Source: Gordonia namibiensis NBRC 108229
GTDB lineage: Bacteria; Actinomycetota; Actinomycetes; Mycobacteriales; Mycobacteriaceae
Length of the DNA stretch: 64,000 bases
Assembly (NCBI RefSeq): GCF_000298235.1
Contig: NZ_BAHE01000014.1
Coordinates: 91,832 to 155,831, forward strand
Reading direction: 5' to 3'
Below the pieces are notes generated by a model. That model had not been told where the DNA came from, did not search any database, and worked only from the letters and a program-made list of their open reading frames with translations. Numbering within the stretch: the first letter of the stretch is position 1; the number at the start of each line of letters is the position of its first letter. This document shows positions 50,101 through 59,148 of the stretch, piece after piece. Position numbers and translations under genes: made by a program.

Positions 50101-52389
50101 TCAGGCGTCGGCGGCGGCCGCTTCGGCGGCTGCGGCCTCAGCCTTGTCGGCCTCTTCGTCGACGGGGACGAGGCTGATCTTGCCGCGCTCGTCGATGTCG
50201 GCGATCTCCACGCGGAGCTTGGAGCCCACGTTCACGACGTCCTCGACCTTGTTGACGCGCTTGCCCTTACCGAGCTTCGAGATGTGCACCAGGCCGTCGC
50301 GACCCGGCAGCAGCGACACGAACGCACCGAACGCGGTGGTCTTGACGACGGTGCCGAGGAAGCGCTCGCCGACCTTGGGCAGCTGCGGGTTGGCGATCGC
50401 GTTGATGCGGTCGATCGCAGCCTGTGCCTTCACGCCATCGGAGGCGCCGACGAACACGGTGCCGTCGTCCTCGATGGAGATGTTGGCGCCGGTCTCCTCG
50501 GTGATGCCGTTGATCGTCTTGCCCTTGGGGCCGATCAGCTCGCCGATCTTGTCCATCGGGATCTTGATGGTGGTGATCCGCGGAGCGAACGGGCTCATCT
50601 CGTCGGGCTCGTCGATGGCCTCGGCCATGACGTCGAGGATGGTCAGGCGGGCGTCCTTGGCCTGGCTGAGCGCACCCGCGAGCACCTGCGAGGGGATGCC
50701 GTCGAGCTTGGTGTCGAGCTGCAGGGCGGTCACGAAGTCCTTCGTGCCCGCGACCTTGAAGTCCATGTCGCCGAAAGCATCCTCGGCACCGAGGATGTCG
50801 GTCAGTGCGACATAGCGGGTCTCGCCGTCGACGGTGTCGGAGACCAGGCCCATGGCGATGCCGGCGACCGGGGCGCGCAGCGGCACACCGGCGTTGAGCA
50901 GCGACATGGTCGAGGCGCAGACCGAACCCATCGAGGTAGAACCGTTGGAGCCCAACGCCTCCGAGACCTGACGGATCGCGTACGGGAAGTCCTCGACGCT
51001 CGGCAGGACCGGCATCAGGGCCCGCTCGGCGAGTGCGCCGTGGCCGATCTCGCGACGCTTGGGCGAACCGACGCGACCGGTCTCACCGGTCGAGTACGGC
51101 GGGAAGTTGTAGTGGTGCATGTACCGCTTGGACGTCTCGGGCCCGAGCGAGTCGACCTGCTGCGCCATCTTCACCATGTCGAGGGTGGTGACGCCCATGA
51201 TCTGCGTCTCGCCACGCTCGAACAGCGCACTGCCGTGGGCGCGCGGGATCACCGCGACCTCGGCGGAGAGTGCACGGATGTCGGTGATGCCGCGACCGTC
51301 GATGCGGAAGTGATCGGTCAGGATGCGCTGGCGCACCAGCTTCTTGGTCAGCGAACGGTATGCGCCGCCGATCTCCTTCTCACGACCCTCGAACTGCTCC
51401 CCGAGCTGGGCGAGGATGTCGGCCTTGAGCTCGTCGGTCTTGTCGTCGCGCTCCTGCTTGCCGGCGATCGTCAGGATCTCCGAGAGACGCTCGGTGGCTG
51501 CGGCGGCGACGGCCTCGTAGACGTCGTCCTGGTACGCCGGGTACAGCGGGAACTCCCCGGTGTCCTTGGCAGCGGCGGCGGCCAGCGACTTCTGTGCCTC
51601 GCACAGGCGGGCGATGAACGGCTTGGCGGCCTCGAGACCCTCGGCGACGATGGCCTCGGTCGGTGCCTGGGCGCCACCGGCGATCAGGTCGATGACGTTG
51701 TCGGTCGCCTCGGCCTCGACCATCATGATCGCGACGTCGGCGGAATCGCCCTCACCGCTCACGATGCGGCCCGCGACGACCATGTCGAACACGGCGCCCT
51801 CGAGCTGCTCGACGGTCGGGAACGCGACCCACTGGCCGGCCTTGTTCTCCTCGGTCGGGATGAGTGCGACACGCACGCCACCCACCGGGCCGGAGAACGG
51901 CAGACCTGCGAGCTGGGTCGACGCCGACGCGGCGTTGATGGCCACGACGTCGTAGAGGTCGTTCGGGTCGAGCGACAGCACGGTGACGACGACCTGGATC
52001 TCGTTGCGGAGACCGTCGACGAAGGACGGGCGCAGCGGGCGGTCGATCAGGCGGCAGGTCAGGATCGCGTCGGTGGACGGACGACCCTCGCGACGGAAGA
52101 ACGATCCGGGGATGCGGCCGGCGGCGTACATCCGCTCCTCGACGTCCACGGTCAGCGGGAAGAAGTCGAAGTGCTCCTTCGGGTGCTTCGACGCGGTGGT
52201 GGTCGAGAGCAGCATGTTCTCGTCGTCGAGGTAGGCGGTCACCGAGCCGGCGGCCTGCAGGGCGAGGCGTCCGGTCTCGAACCGGATCGTGCGGGTGCCG
52301 AAGCTCCCGTTGTCGATGATCGCGGTGGCCTCGGTGATGGCGTCGTCGTACTCGTCGGTGAAGTCTTCGGTGGTGTTCACATCTGTCAT
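50101..52389 (-). CDS. pnp: Polynucleotide phosphorylase
   Basis: 762 aa. Phosphorolytic 3'–5' exoribonuclease and polymerase. Two RNase PH domains (about 15–240 and 345–560; the second has GERERG-like [16 protein letters not shown] and [23 protein letters not shown]). A KH domain follows (about 590–650: [19 protein letters not shown]), then an S1 domain (about 660–735: [20 protein letters not shown]). The tail is Ala/Glu-rich. ATG at 52389. A 388-bp leader with hairpins lies upstream after the rpsO terminator. Confidence 0.97.
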   Translation of the reverse strand: MTDVNTTEDFTDEYDDAITEATAIIDNGSFGTRTIRFETGRLALQAAGSVTAYLDDENMLLSTTTASKHPKEHFDFFPLTVDVEERMYAAGRIPGSFFRREGRPSTDAILTCRLIDRPLRPSFVDGLRNEIQVVVTVLSLDPNDLYDVVAINAASASTQLAGLPFSGPVGGVRVALIPTEENKAGQWVAFPTVEQLEGAVFDMVVAGRIVSGEGDSADVAIMMVEAEATDNVIDLIAGGAQAPTEAIVAEGLEAAKPFIARLCEAQKSLAAAAAKDTGEFPLYPAYQDDVYEAVAAAATERLSEILTIAGKQERDDKTDELKADILAQLGEQFEGREKEIGGAYRSLTKKLVRQRILTDHFRIDGRGITDIRALSAEVAVIPRAHGSALFERGETQIMGVTTLDMVKMAQQVDSLGPETSKRYMHHYNFPPYSTGETGRVGSPKRREIGHGALAERALMPVLPSVEDFPYAIRQVSEALGSNGSTSMGSVCASTMSLLNAGVPLRAPVAGIAMGLVSDTVDGETRYVALTDILGAEDAFGDMDFKVAGTKDFVTALQLDTKLDGIPSQVLAGALSQAKDARLTILDVMAEAIDEPDEMSPFAPRITTIKIPMDKIGELIGPKGKTINGITEETGANISIEDDGTVFVGASDGVKAQAAIDRINAIANPQLPKVGERFLGTVVKTTAFGAFVSLLPGRDGLVHISKLGKGKRVNKVEDVVNVGSKLRVEIADIDERGKISLVPVDEEADKAEAAAAEAAAADA

Positions 52390-52777
52390 GTGGGGTGGAA
52401 TCCCTTCGTAGCGGCTGCCGTTAGCGGCCGTCGTGATGCGCGGCCACGCAGAGATGGCCGCTTGTGCGGTTGAGGGTGGTCATCGCGAGGTGCGCAGCGT
52501 GCACCGAATGCCGGTGCAGTCGTGCTGTGGAGCTCGTCGCACGCGCGGATCGGACCGACCCAGAACGCGCCGAGAAAACACGGCAGCGGGTGAATGGCGC
52601 GACGTTTCGCGCCCGGTTGAGTGCTCAGACGGCCTTCGATCGAAGCGGCCGGAACCATTGTTCCGGCGGCCACTACCGAGGACCGATCTGGCTCGTCGTC
52701 ACGCACTGCCATCAGTTCACGGCAACGATCCGTCTGTCAGCCTATCACCGCGCCGTGTCAATACCTCAATATGACAA
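52390..52777 (-). promoter_or_regulatory. Long structured leader of pnp
   Basis: 388 bp without a convincing gene. It contains two perfect hairpins: 52500–52518 (7-bp stem TGCACCG, 5-base loop) and 52648–52667 (8-bp stem GCCGGAAC, loop CATT). A TTCGATCGAA palindrome lies near 52635. A 108-codon minus-strand frame that ends in an ATGA overlap with pnp crosses it but shows no family resemblance. PNPase genes are often autoregulated through such leader hairpins. Confidence 0.5.
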
Positions 52778-52809
52778 ACCGGCCACCTCCCGTTCGGGAG
52801 GTGGCCGGT
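52778..52809 (-). terminator. rpsO terminator
   Basis: Perfect 14-bp stem ACCGGCCACCTCCC with loop GTTC, followed on the minus strand by GTTTGTCATATT. It starts 25 bp after the rpsO stop. Confidence 0.9.
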
Positions 52810-52834
52810 GAGAGTCTGTTGTCGCGGTCCGCGA

Positions 52835-53104
52835 TCAGCGACGCAGGCCGAGGCGCTCGATGAGCGAACGGTAGCGGTTGATGTCGACCTTGGCGACGTA
52901 CTTCAGCAGGCGACGACGACGGCCGACGAGCAGCAGCAGGCCGCGGCGGCTGTGGTGGTCGTGCTTGTGCTGCTTGAGGTGCTCGGTGAGGTCGACGATG
53001 CGCTTGGTGAGCAGGGCGACCTGGGCCTCGGGCGAACCGGTGTCGGTCTCGTGCAGACCGTATTCGCTGAGGATTTCCTTCTTCTGCTCGACAGTCAAAG
53101 CCAT
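52835..53104 (-). CDS. rpsO: 30S ribosomal protein S15
   Basis: 89 aa. Binds 16S rRNA helix h22 in the platform. Typical sequence [32 protein letters not shown] with the conserved [12 protein letters not shown] and RRRRLLKYV segments and the final GLRR. ATG at 53104. Transcribed with pnp direction but separated by a strong terminator and a 388-bp leader. Confidence 0.98.
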   Translation of the reverse strand: MALTVEQKKEILSEYGLHETDTGSPEAQVALLTKRIVDLTEHLKQHKHDHHSRRGLLLLVGRRRRLLKYVAKVDINRYRSLIERLGLRR

Positions 53105-53181
53105 GGAGATACTCCTGTTTCTCAGTGCCGCGTCTCAGATACTCCCGGTGCGCCACCGCGGACTGCAGCAACACCGACTGA

Positions 53182-53877
53182 TCAGGCTACCTGCCGGGGT
53201 GCGCCCGACCCAAATCCGAGCGTGGCCCGCCCGAGTCCGTGGATGCTCGTGGCCGCGTCCCGGCCGAGCCACCACCACACCAGGGCGACGGCGACGACGC
53301 CGACGACCGCACCGACGACGATCGCGATGGCGAGCAGGCGCCGGGCGGGTTGCCGTTCGGCGCCGCGACCGGTCAGCAAGACGCCGAGCAGCCCGAGAAC
53401 CACCGAGGTCAGCGCCGCGGCGAGCATCAGGAACAGCCCGGCGGTGGGCTCGCCCACGTCGGCGGCCGCCGACGTGGCACCGATCTTGCCCAGTGGCAGC
53501 GTCAGCCCGAGGGGCCGAACGGGTACCGCACCGGCCATGACGACCACGCCGACTCCTGCCCCGGCGACCGTGGCGAAACCCGGGTGAGGCGCACCCACCC
53601 GCCGCACGAGGCCGTACAGGGCGGCGAGACCACCGACGATGATCAGCAGACCGAGGGTGACGGTGAACCACCCGAGCGTCAGCTGGGTTCCGAGCGTCTC
53701 CGCGTACCGGCCGTTGTGCACGCCGAACCCGTTCGGGTTGAGCGGCGCGAGTCCCACCGAGGCGAGGTCCACCCACTGCATGAACGTCGCGGCCACGACC
53801 ACCAGGCCGAGCACCACCGACGCGAGGGCCGCGGCGATCGCGGAGGTCTGCGCGGGACGCTTGCCGGGCGTGCTCAC
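53182..53877 (-). CDS. Membrane protein of unknown function
   Basis: 231 aa with about five hydrophobic segments: 14–34, 70–93, 100–118, 145–168 and 180–202. A loop between the first two contains LNPNGFGVHNGRYAE and is likely extracellular. No family recognised beyond actinobacterial tryptophan-associated-like membrane proteins, a weak resemblance. Its start overlaps the end of ribF by 4 bp, so it is co-translated. Confidence 0.65.
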   Translation of the reverse strand: MSTPGKRPAQTSAIAAALASVVLGLVVVAATFMQWVDLASVGLAPLNPNGFGVHNGRYAETLGTQLTLGWFTVTLGLLIIVGGLAALYGLVRRVGAPHPGFATVAGAGVGVVVMAGAVPVRPLGLTLPLGKIGATSAAADVGEPTAGLFLMLAAALTSVVLGLLGVLLTGRGAERQPARRLLAIAIVVGAVVGVVAVALVWWWLGRDAATSIHGLGRATLGFGSGAPRQVA

Positions 53878-54845
53878 GACGTCTCGGCCGCCGCCAGGAT
53901 CTCCCTGGTCTTGGCGACGTCGTTCCCCATCTCCTCGATGAGGGCGTCGATCCCGTCGAACTGGACCATGCCGCGGATGCGATGGACGAAGTCGACGGCG
54001 ACGTGCTGGCCGTAGAGATCGGCGTTCTTGTCCAGGACAAAGGCCTCGACGGTGCGGGTGCGTCCGGAGAAGGTCGGGTTGGTGCCCACCGATACCGCTG
54101 CCTGGTAGCGCTCCCCCGGCAGGACCTCTCCGACGGCCGGACCGACGCCGAGGATCGTGAACCAGGCCGCGTACACGCCGTCGGCCGGGATCGCGGCGTA
54201 CATCGGGGGCGCGACGTTGGCGGTCGGATAGCCGAGATCGCGTCCGCGGCCGTCACCGCGGACGACGACGCCCTCCACCCGATGCGGGCGACCGAGAGCC
54301 TCGGCGGCGCGGTCCATGTCGCCTGCGGCGACGCAGGACCGGATGTAGGTCGACGAGTAGGTCACCGCGTGTTCGCCGAACAGCGAGATGGCCTGTACCT
54401 CGAAGCCGAACTTGGCACCCAACTCGGTCAGCTTCGCGACGTCGCCGGCGGCCTTGCGCCCGAAGGTGAAGTTGTCCCCCACCACCACCTCGGCGGCATG
54501 CAGTGTCTCCACGAGGATGTCGTGGGCGAAATCCTTGGGCGAGCGGGCCGCGAGCTCCGGGGTGAACGGCATCACGCAGAAGACGTCGATCCCGAGTTCC
54601 TCGGCCAGTTCCGCCCGCCGCGTCAGCGTGGTCAGTTGCGGCGGATGGGAACCCGGCCGCACGACCTCCGACGGGTGTGGGTCGAAGGTCATCAGCACGG
54701 CGGGCACCCCGTGCTCCTTCGCCGCCTTCGTCGCGGCATGGATCAGTTCGGCATGCCCACGGTGCACACCGTCGAAGACACCGATGGTGACCACGCACCG
54801 TCCCCAGTCCGCGGGGATGTCATCAAGACCTCGCCATCGCAACAC
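53874..54845 (-). CDS. ribF: Bifunctional riboflavin kinase / FAD synthetase
   Basis: 323 aa. N-terminal FMN adenylyltransferase domain (about 15–180): VTIGVFDGVHRGHAELI carries the GxFDGxHxGH nucleotidyl-transfer motif, and VVVGDNFTFGRKAAG and STYIRSCVAAGDM follow. The C-terminal riboflavin kinase (about 190–315) has GRDLGYPTANV and the catalytic-region segment RYQAAVSVGTNPTF. It makes FMN and FAD. A DUF-free membrane gene is coupled downstream. Confidence 0.96.
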   Translation of the reverse strand: MLRWRGLDDIPADWGRCVVTIGVFDGVHRGHAELIHAATKAAKEHGVPAVLMTFDPHPSEVVRPGSHPPQLTTLTRRAELAEELGIDVFCVMPFTPELAARSPKDFAHDILVETLHAAEVVVGDNFTFGRKAAGDVAKLTELGAKFGFEVQAISLFGEHAVTYSSTYIRSCVAAGDMDRAAEALGRPHRVEGVVVRGDGRGRDLGYPTANVAPPMYAAIPADGVYAAWFTILGVGPAVGEVLPGERYQAAVSVGTNPTFSGRTRTVEAFVLDKNADLYGQHVAVDFVHRIRGMVQFDGIDALIEEMGNDVAKTREILAAAETS

Positions 54846-54949
54846 GCGACCAGCCTACGGGGAGCACCTGTTCCAAACCACCACCGCCACACGCCTACGA
54901 GCGGACACGGGGCCGACGACGAGGTGTCGGCGAGGCGACAAGGGGACGC

Positions 54950-54955
54950 TAAGCT
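54950..54955 (+). promoter_or_regulatory. −10 element of mntR (leaderless start)
   Basis: TAAGCT ends 6 bp before the ATG at 54962; no ribosome site. Confidence 0.45.
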
Positions 54956-54961
54956 CGATCC

Positions 54962-55651
54962 ATGCCATGGCGATCAGACCGTCCGGTGACCGAGCTGTCA
55001 CAGGTCACCCAGGACTATCTGAAGGTCATCTGGACCAGCCAGGAGTGGGAGGACGTCAAGGTCACCACCAAGCTGCTGGCCCAGTCCCTCGGAGTGTCCC
55101 CGTCCACCGCGTCGGAGGCCATCCGCAAGCTCGCCGACCAGGGTCTGGTCTCCCACGAGCCCTACGGCGCGGTGACTCTCACCGATCACGGCCGCGAGGC
55201 CGCGGTCCTCATGGTGCGGCGCCACCGTCTCATCGAGACCTTCCTCGTCCGTGAACTCGGCTACCGCTGGGACGAGGTGCACGACGAGGCCGAGATCCTC
55301 GAGCACGCCGTCTCCGACCGCCTGATGGCCCGGCTCGACGCCAAACTCGGCTTCCCCGACCGGGATCCGCACGGCGACCCGATCCCCGCACTCGACGGTT
55401 CGATCCCCACCCCCGCCGCGGCGCTGCTCGCCGACCTCGAGGTGGGCGCGTCGGGATGCATCGCCCGGATCTCCGACACCGACCCGGAGATGCTGCGCTA
55501 CTTCGACGAGGTGGGCGTGGCCCTCGACTGCGTCGTGACCGTCGCCGAGAAGCGGCCGTTCGCCGGCACCATCTCGGTGTCCCTCGACGACGCGGCGCCG
55601 ATCGACCTGGGCGACATCGCCGCCCGCGCGATCTTCGTCGTCCCGCGCTAG
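54962..55651 (+). CDS. mntR: Manganese-responsive DtxR-family repressor
   Basis: 229 aa from the ATG at 54962 (a GTG at 54986 is also in frame). Winged helix (about 9–70: TQDYLKVIWTSQEWEDVKVTTKLLAQSLGVSPSTASEAIRKL), dimerisation domain with VRRHRLIETFLVRELGYRWDEVHDEAEILEHAVSDRL, and an SH3-like FeoA domain. The metal-ligand pattern of E … H … E (EVHDEAEILEH) is typical. Mn2+ is inferred over Fe2+ from the mycobacterial SirR/MntR position and the TerC riboswitch in this window. Its stop lies in CTAG, shared with truB. Confidence 0.85.
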   Translation: MPWRSDRPVTELSQVTQDYLKVIWTSQEWEDVKVTTKLLAQSLGVSPSTASEAIRKLADQGLVSHEPYGAVTLTDHGREAAVLMVRRHRLIETFLVRELGYRWDEVHDEAEILEHAVSDRLMARLDAKLGFPDRDPHGDPIPALDGSIPTPAAALLADLEVGASGCIARISDTDPEMLRYFDEVGVALDCVVTVAEKRPFAGTISVSLDDAAPIDLGDIAARAIFVVPR

Positions 55652-56568
55652 CGCAGCGTCGCCGGGCGAACCACCATCACCGAACTCGCGCGCTTGCCCT
55701 TCTCCTGGATCAGCGCGATGGCCTGCTCGTGCGGGTCCACGACCACGTAGACGCCCTTCATGCCGATCGGCTCGAGCCACCTTCCCTGGCTGATGGATTC
55801 GGCCTCGTCGTCGGTGATGTCACGTCGCGGGAAGGACAGCTTCACGGCCTCGTCGATGTCGAGACTGACGCGGCCGTCCTCGCGGACCTCGTCGAGCGTG
55901 CGGGCGTGCTCGAGGGTGAACGGCCCGACCGCGGTGCGTCGGAGAGCGGTGAGGTGGCCGCCGACGCCTAGTGCGGCGCCGAGGTCCCGGGCCAGGGACC
56001 GGATGTAGGTGCCCGACGAACAGTCCACCGCGACATCGAGATCCACGACGCCGGGGGTTCCGTTGTCGGTGTCACCGTCGCGTCGGGTGGCGAGCACGTC
56101 GAATCGCGACACGGTGACCGGGCGGGCCTCGAGGTCGAAGTCGGCGCCGGTGCGGACCAGGGCGTGTGCCCGACGGCCGTCGACCTTGATCGCCGACACC
56201 TTCGCCGGGACCTGCTGGATGTCGCCGGTGAGATCGGCCACGCCCGAGGCGATCTCGTCGTCGGTGACACCGGTGGCGTCGGCGGTGGTGAGGATCTCTC
56301 CCTCACGGTCGTCGGTGGTGGTGGAGGCGCCGAGACGGATGGTGGCCGTGTAGGACTTGGTGGTCAGCGACAGCAGGCCGAGAAGCTTTGTCGCCCTCTC
56401 GATCCCGACGACGAGGACGCCGGTGGCCATCGGGTCCAGGGTGCCGGCGTGGCCGACCCGGCGGGTGTCGAAGATCTTGCGGCACCGCGACACGACGTCG
56501 TGGCTGGTGATCCCCGCCTGTTTGTCGACGATGAGCAGGCCGGCCTTTTCGATGGTTGCGTCGGCCAT
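55648..56568 (-). CDS. truB: tRNA pseudouridine(55) synthase TruB
   Basis: 306 aa from the ATG at 56568. Makes Ψ55 in the tRNA T-loop. The catalytic Asp is in VGHAGTLDPMATGVL; TTKSYTATIRLG, SAIKVDGRRAHALVR and CSSGTYIRSLARDLG are family motifs. A C-terminal PUA-like segment is present. It follows the pptT stop by one base. Confidence 0.95.
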   Translation of the reverse strand: MADATIEKAGLLIVDKQAGITSHDVVSRCRKIFDTRRVGHAGTLDPMATGVLVVGIERATKLLGLLSLTTKSYTATIRLGASTTTDDREGEILTTADATGVTDDEIASGVADLTGDIQQVPAKVSAIKVDGRRAHALVRTGADFDLEARPVTVSRFDVLATRRDGDTDNGTPGVVDLDVAVDCSSGTYIRSLARDLGAALGVGGHLTALRRTAVGPFTLEHARTLDEVREDGRVSLDIDEAVKLSFPRRDITDDEAESISQGRWLEPIGMKGVYVVVDPHEQAIALIQEKGKRASSVMVVRPATLR

Positions 56569-56569
56569 G

Positions 56570-57226
56570 TCAGACCATCGCGATCGTCGTGGTGATGATG
56601 CCCCGTTCGACGAGCCAGCGGCCCTGGAACTCGAGCACCGGCGCACCGCCGTCGGTGGCGGCCGGGTCGATCAGGATGCGCGAGATGAACGTCCCGGACG
56701 TCTCCGCGGTCTGTTCGAAGGTGATGAGGGCGTCCTCGAAACCCAGCCACCGCTTGGTGATCGGGAACCATGCCTTGTAGGTGGCCTCCTTGGCGCAGAA
56801 CAGCAGGCGATCCCAGTGCAGTCCGGCCGGGCGGGTCGCGAGGACCTCGCGCTCGGCGGGCAGGCTGGTGTGCTCGAGTACGCCGTCGGGTAGCGCGTCG
56901 TGTGGTTCGGCGTCCATGCCGAGGGACCGCACCCCCATCGCATGCGCGACGATCGCGGCGCGGTAGCCGTCGCAGTGGGTCAGACTGCCCACGATGCCCG
57001 CGGGCCAGATGGGGGCACCCTTGTCGCCCTTGAGGATCGGCACCGGGTCGTAACCCAGCTGCCCCAGCGCCTGCCGGGCACAGTGGCGGACAGTGGTGAA
57101 TTCACGACGACGCTTCTCCACGGCCTTGCCGATGAGCGCCTGCTCGGCGGGCATCGCGATCAGGCCGGGCGGATCGTCGAACGCCTCCGCCGAGGCGACC
57201 CCGGATGGGAGGAGTTGTTCGATCAC
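56570..57226 (-). CDS. pptT: 4'-phosphopantetheinyl transferase PptT
   Basis: 218 aa from a GTG at 57226 that overlaps the pptH stop (GTGA). Activates acyl-carrier and peptidyl-carrier proteins by transferring phosphopantetheine from CoA. The metal-binding GMDAEPHD and the FCAKEATYKAWFP motif are intact; the N-terminal LGQLGYDPVPILKGDKGAPIWPAGIVGSLTHCDGYRAAIVA region is a typical Sfp-type CoA site. In mycobacteria the essential enzyme for mycolate and siderophore synthesis. Confidence 0.93.
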   Translation of the reverse strand: MIEQLLPSGVASAEAFDDPPGLIAMPAEQALIGKAVEKRRREFTTVRHCARQALGQLGYDPVPILKGDKGAPIWPAGIVGSLTHCDGYRAAIVAHAMGVRSLGMDAEPHDALPDGVLEHTSLPAEREVLATRPAGLHWDRLLFCAKEATYKAWFPITKRWLGFEDALITFEQTAETSGTFISRILIDPAATDGGAPVLEFQGRWLVERGIITTTIAMV

Positions 57227-58212
57227 TGCTCGTCCTTTCGTGCTTGCCGTTCCGCCTGCCGCGTCCGGCGCTCTGCTTGCCTCTGCTCCACCCGTGCCCG
57301 GAATTCCGCGGCGCGTTCGGCGTAGTCGGGCGGCAGGTCGAAACGCACCCCGTGCTCGGGGAGGTCGGTCTCGCCGAGGCCGTCGCCGGGCACGATGTTG
57401 CGCATCAACGGGTTCGGCAGGCCGCGTCGCTTCCACTCGCGCGGATAGCCGACCGACACCTCCTCGAAGCGGATGCCGTCGTACCAGGTGGTGCGCGGGA
57501 TGTGCAGGTGTCCGTAGACGCAGCATGCGGCGTTGAACTCGGTGTGCCACTCGGCGGTCAGCTCGCTGCCGCACCACAGTGCGAACTCCGGGTAGATGAG
57601 CGCATCGCACGGTTCTCGACGCAGCGGCCAATGGTTGATGAGGACCGTCTTCTCCGACGGGTCGAGGGCCTCCAGCCGGCGGCGGGTGATCTCGATGCGC
57701 GCCCGGCCCCAGGCATCCCGGGTCGGGAACGGCTCGGGTGAGAGCAGGAACTCGTCGGTCGCCACCACGTTGCGTTCCCGGGCCAGTGCCAGCGCGGTGA
57801 GCTTGTTGGCCGTGCCCTCCGGCCGGAAGGTGTAGTCGTACAGCAGGAACATCGGGACCACGCGCACCGGATCGCTGCCGTCACCCGGATCGAACAGCGG
57901 GTAGATGTCCTCCGGGGTCACCACGCCGATGTCGCGGCACGCCTGCACGAGATAGTCGTAGCGGGCCACCCCGAACACCTGCAGCGGGTCCTTGGCCGTG
58001 GTGTACAGCTCGTGATTGCCCGGAACCCAGATGACGGTGTGGAAGCGGGTCCGCAGCCGGCGCAGGGTGTCGACGATGTCGTCCGTGCGTTCGGCGACGT
58101 CACCGGCCACGATGAGCCAGTCGTCCGGCGACGTCGGCCGGATCTCGTCGATGATGTGCTCGTTGCCCCGATGGGCGACGTGCAGATCGCTGATCGCCCA
58201 CAAAGTTGCCAC
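57223..58212 (-). CDS. pptH: Metallophosphoesterase, PptH-like
   Basis: 329 aa from the GTG at 58212 (an earlier GTG at 58245 is in frame). Calcineurin-type fold: LWAISDLHVA supplies motif I (DxH), DDWLIVAGDVAE motif II (GD), WVPGNHELY motif III (GNHE), then LINHWPLRR and VYGHLHIPR (GHxH-like). The orthologue in M. tuberculosis removes phosphopantetheine from carrier proteins, opposing PptT. Coupling to pptT is therefore notable. A basic Arg/Gln-rich tail ends the protein (ERRTRQAERQARK). Confidence 0.88.
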   Translation of the reverse strand: MATLWAISDLHVAHRGNEHIIDEIRPTSPDDWLIVAGDVAERTDDIVDTLRRLRTRFHTVIWVPGNHELYTTAKDPLQVFGVARYDYLVQACRDIGVVTPEDIYPLFDPGDGSDPVRVVPMFLLYDYTFRPEGTANKLTALALARERNVVATDEFLLSPEPFPTRDAWGRARIEITRRRLEALDPSEKTVLINHWPLRREPCDALIYPEFALWCGSELTAEWHTEFNAACCVYGHLHIPRTTWYDGIRFEEVSVGYPREWKRRGLPNPLMRNIVPGDGLGETDLPEHGVRFDLPPDYAERAAEFRARVEQRQAERRTRQAERQARKDEQ

Positions 58213-58281
58213 GAGGATCCATCGTGCCAGAGGTCGTGAATCCACCGTGCCCGGGGCGGGTCGGCGTGGGACGATCGAGCG

Positions 58282-59142
58282 GTGTACGGCGCACCCGTCG
58301 GCCCGGGCGGATCACGTCTGCCGGGCAATCGCGGACCCTGGTGGGTCCAGGTCGTCGTGAGCTCCCTGATCCTGCTCGCCTACCTCGTCGCGCAGGTGGC
58401 GGCGTACGCCGTCGGCGACACCACCGAGCGATGGACACAGTACGGATTGAGCGGCGCCGTCCTGGTCGTCTTCGTGGTGATCACCGCCGCGTGGGCGCGG
58501 TCCGGCTGGCGGGTGATCGTGGCGGTGCTGCTCGGTCTGCTGTTCGTCGGCTTGGAGCGACTCGCGCTGCTCCCCTTCTACCTCGACCTCTCGGTCACCC
58601 AGGAGTGGTCGGCGGACGTGTTCCGGCTCGCCTCGATGGCCGCCACCGCGATGCTGCTCACGGGCCTGGTCGTCGTGTGGTCGGTCGCGCGGCGTCGGAC
58701 GGCCATGACGTGGGTGGGTCTGCTCCCGGCCGCCGGGCTCATCGCGTTGGGGACCTGGGCGACCTACTATCACCAGCCCGACTTCGGGGTCGACCTCACG
58801 GCCACCGAGGTCACCTTGCCCCTGCACTACTGGATCGGCGTCGTGGCGTTCGAGTCCGTGTTCGGCGTCGCAGCGGTCCTCGTCCTGTGGGCGTGCGACG
58901 CGATCGGTCTCGCCACCCGCCGATCCGTCACGACGAGCACCCCGGCGACCACACCGAACGTGGAGAGCTTCCGGACCACCCAGCTGTACCGGACGCAGGC
59001 GGGTCATCCGGACCTGCGGGAGACCGAGCGATATCGGCCGCCGCCTCCCCCGCTCGCCCAGCCGCCGCGGCGTCCCGACGACCCGTCGTTCCGGACCACC
59101 CAGATCCGCCGGCCCCACGACAGCGGCACCCGGGACGCCTGA
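58282..59142 (+). CDS. Multi-pass membrane protein with proline-rich tail
   Basis: 286 aa, GTG start. About six hydrophobic segments between residues 20 and 215. The cytoplasmic tail (about 220–286) is Pro/Thr/Arg-rich and carries the hexapeptide SFRTTQ twice (ESFRTTQLYR and PSFRTTQIRR), spaced 43 residues, like short linear motifs. No catalytic motif seen. It lies divergent from pptH and convergent with dinF. The function is unknown. Confidence 0.7.
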   Translation: MYGAPVGPGGSRLPGNRGPWWVQVVVSSLILLAYLVAQVAAYAVGDTTERWTQYGLSGAVLVVFVVITAAWARSGWRVIVAVLLGLLFVGLERLALLPFYLDLSVTQEWSADVFRLASMAATAMLLTGLVVVWSVARRRTAMTWVGLLPAAGLIALGTWATYYHQPDFGVDLTATEVTLPLHYWIGVVAFESVFGVAAVLVLWACDAIGLATRRSVTTSTPATTPNVESFRTTQLYRTQAGHPDLRETERYRPPPPPLAQPPRRPDDPSFRTTQIRRPHDSGTRDA

Positions 59143-59148
59143 CGCGCG

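Noticed and set aside
50284..52473. 729-codon plus-strand frame opposite pnp
   Set aside because: Antisense shadow of pnp without ribosome site or recognisable domains.
52386..52712. 108-codon minus-strand frame ending in an ATGA overlap with pnp
   Set aside because: The overlap is tempting, but the start has no ribosome site, the translation is low-complexity and it lies in a hairpin-rich leader.
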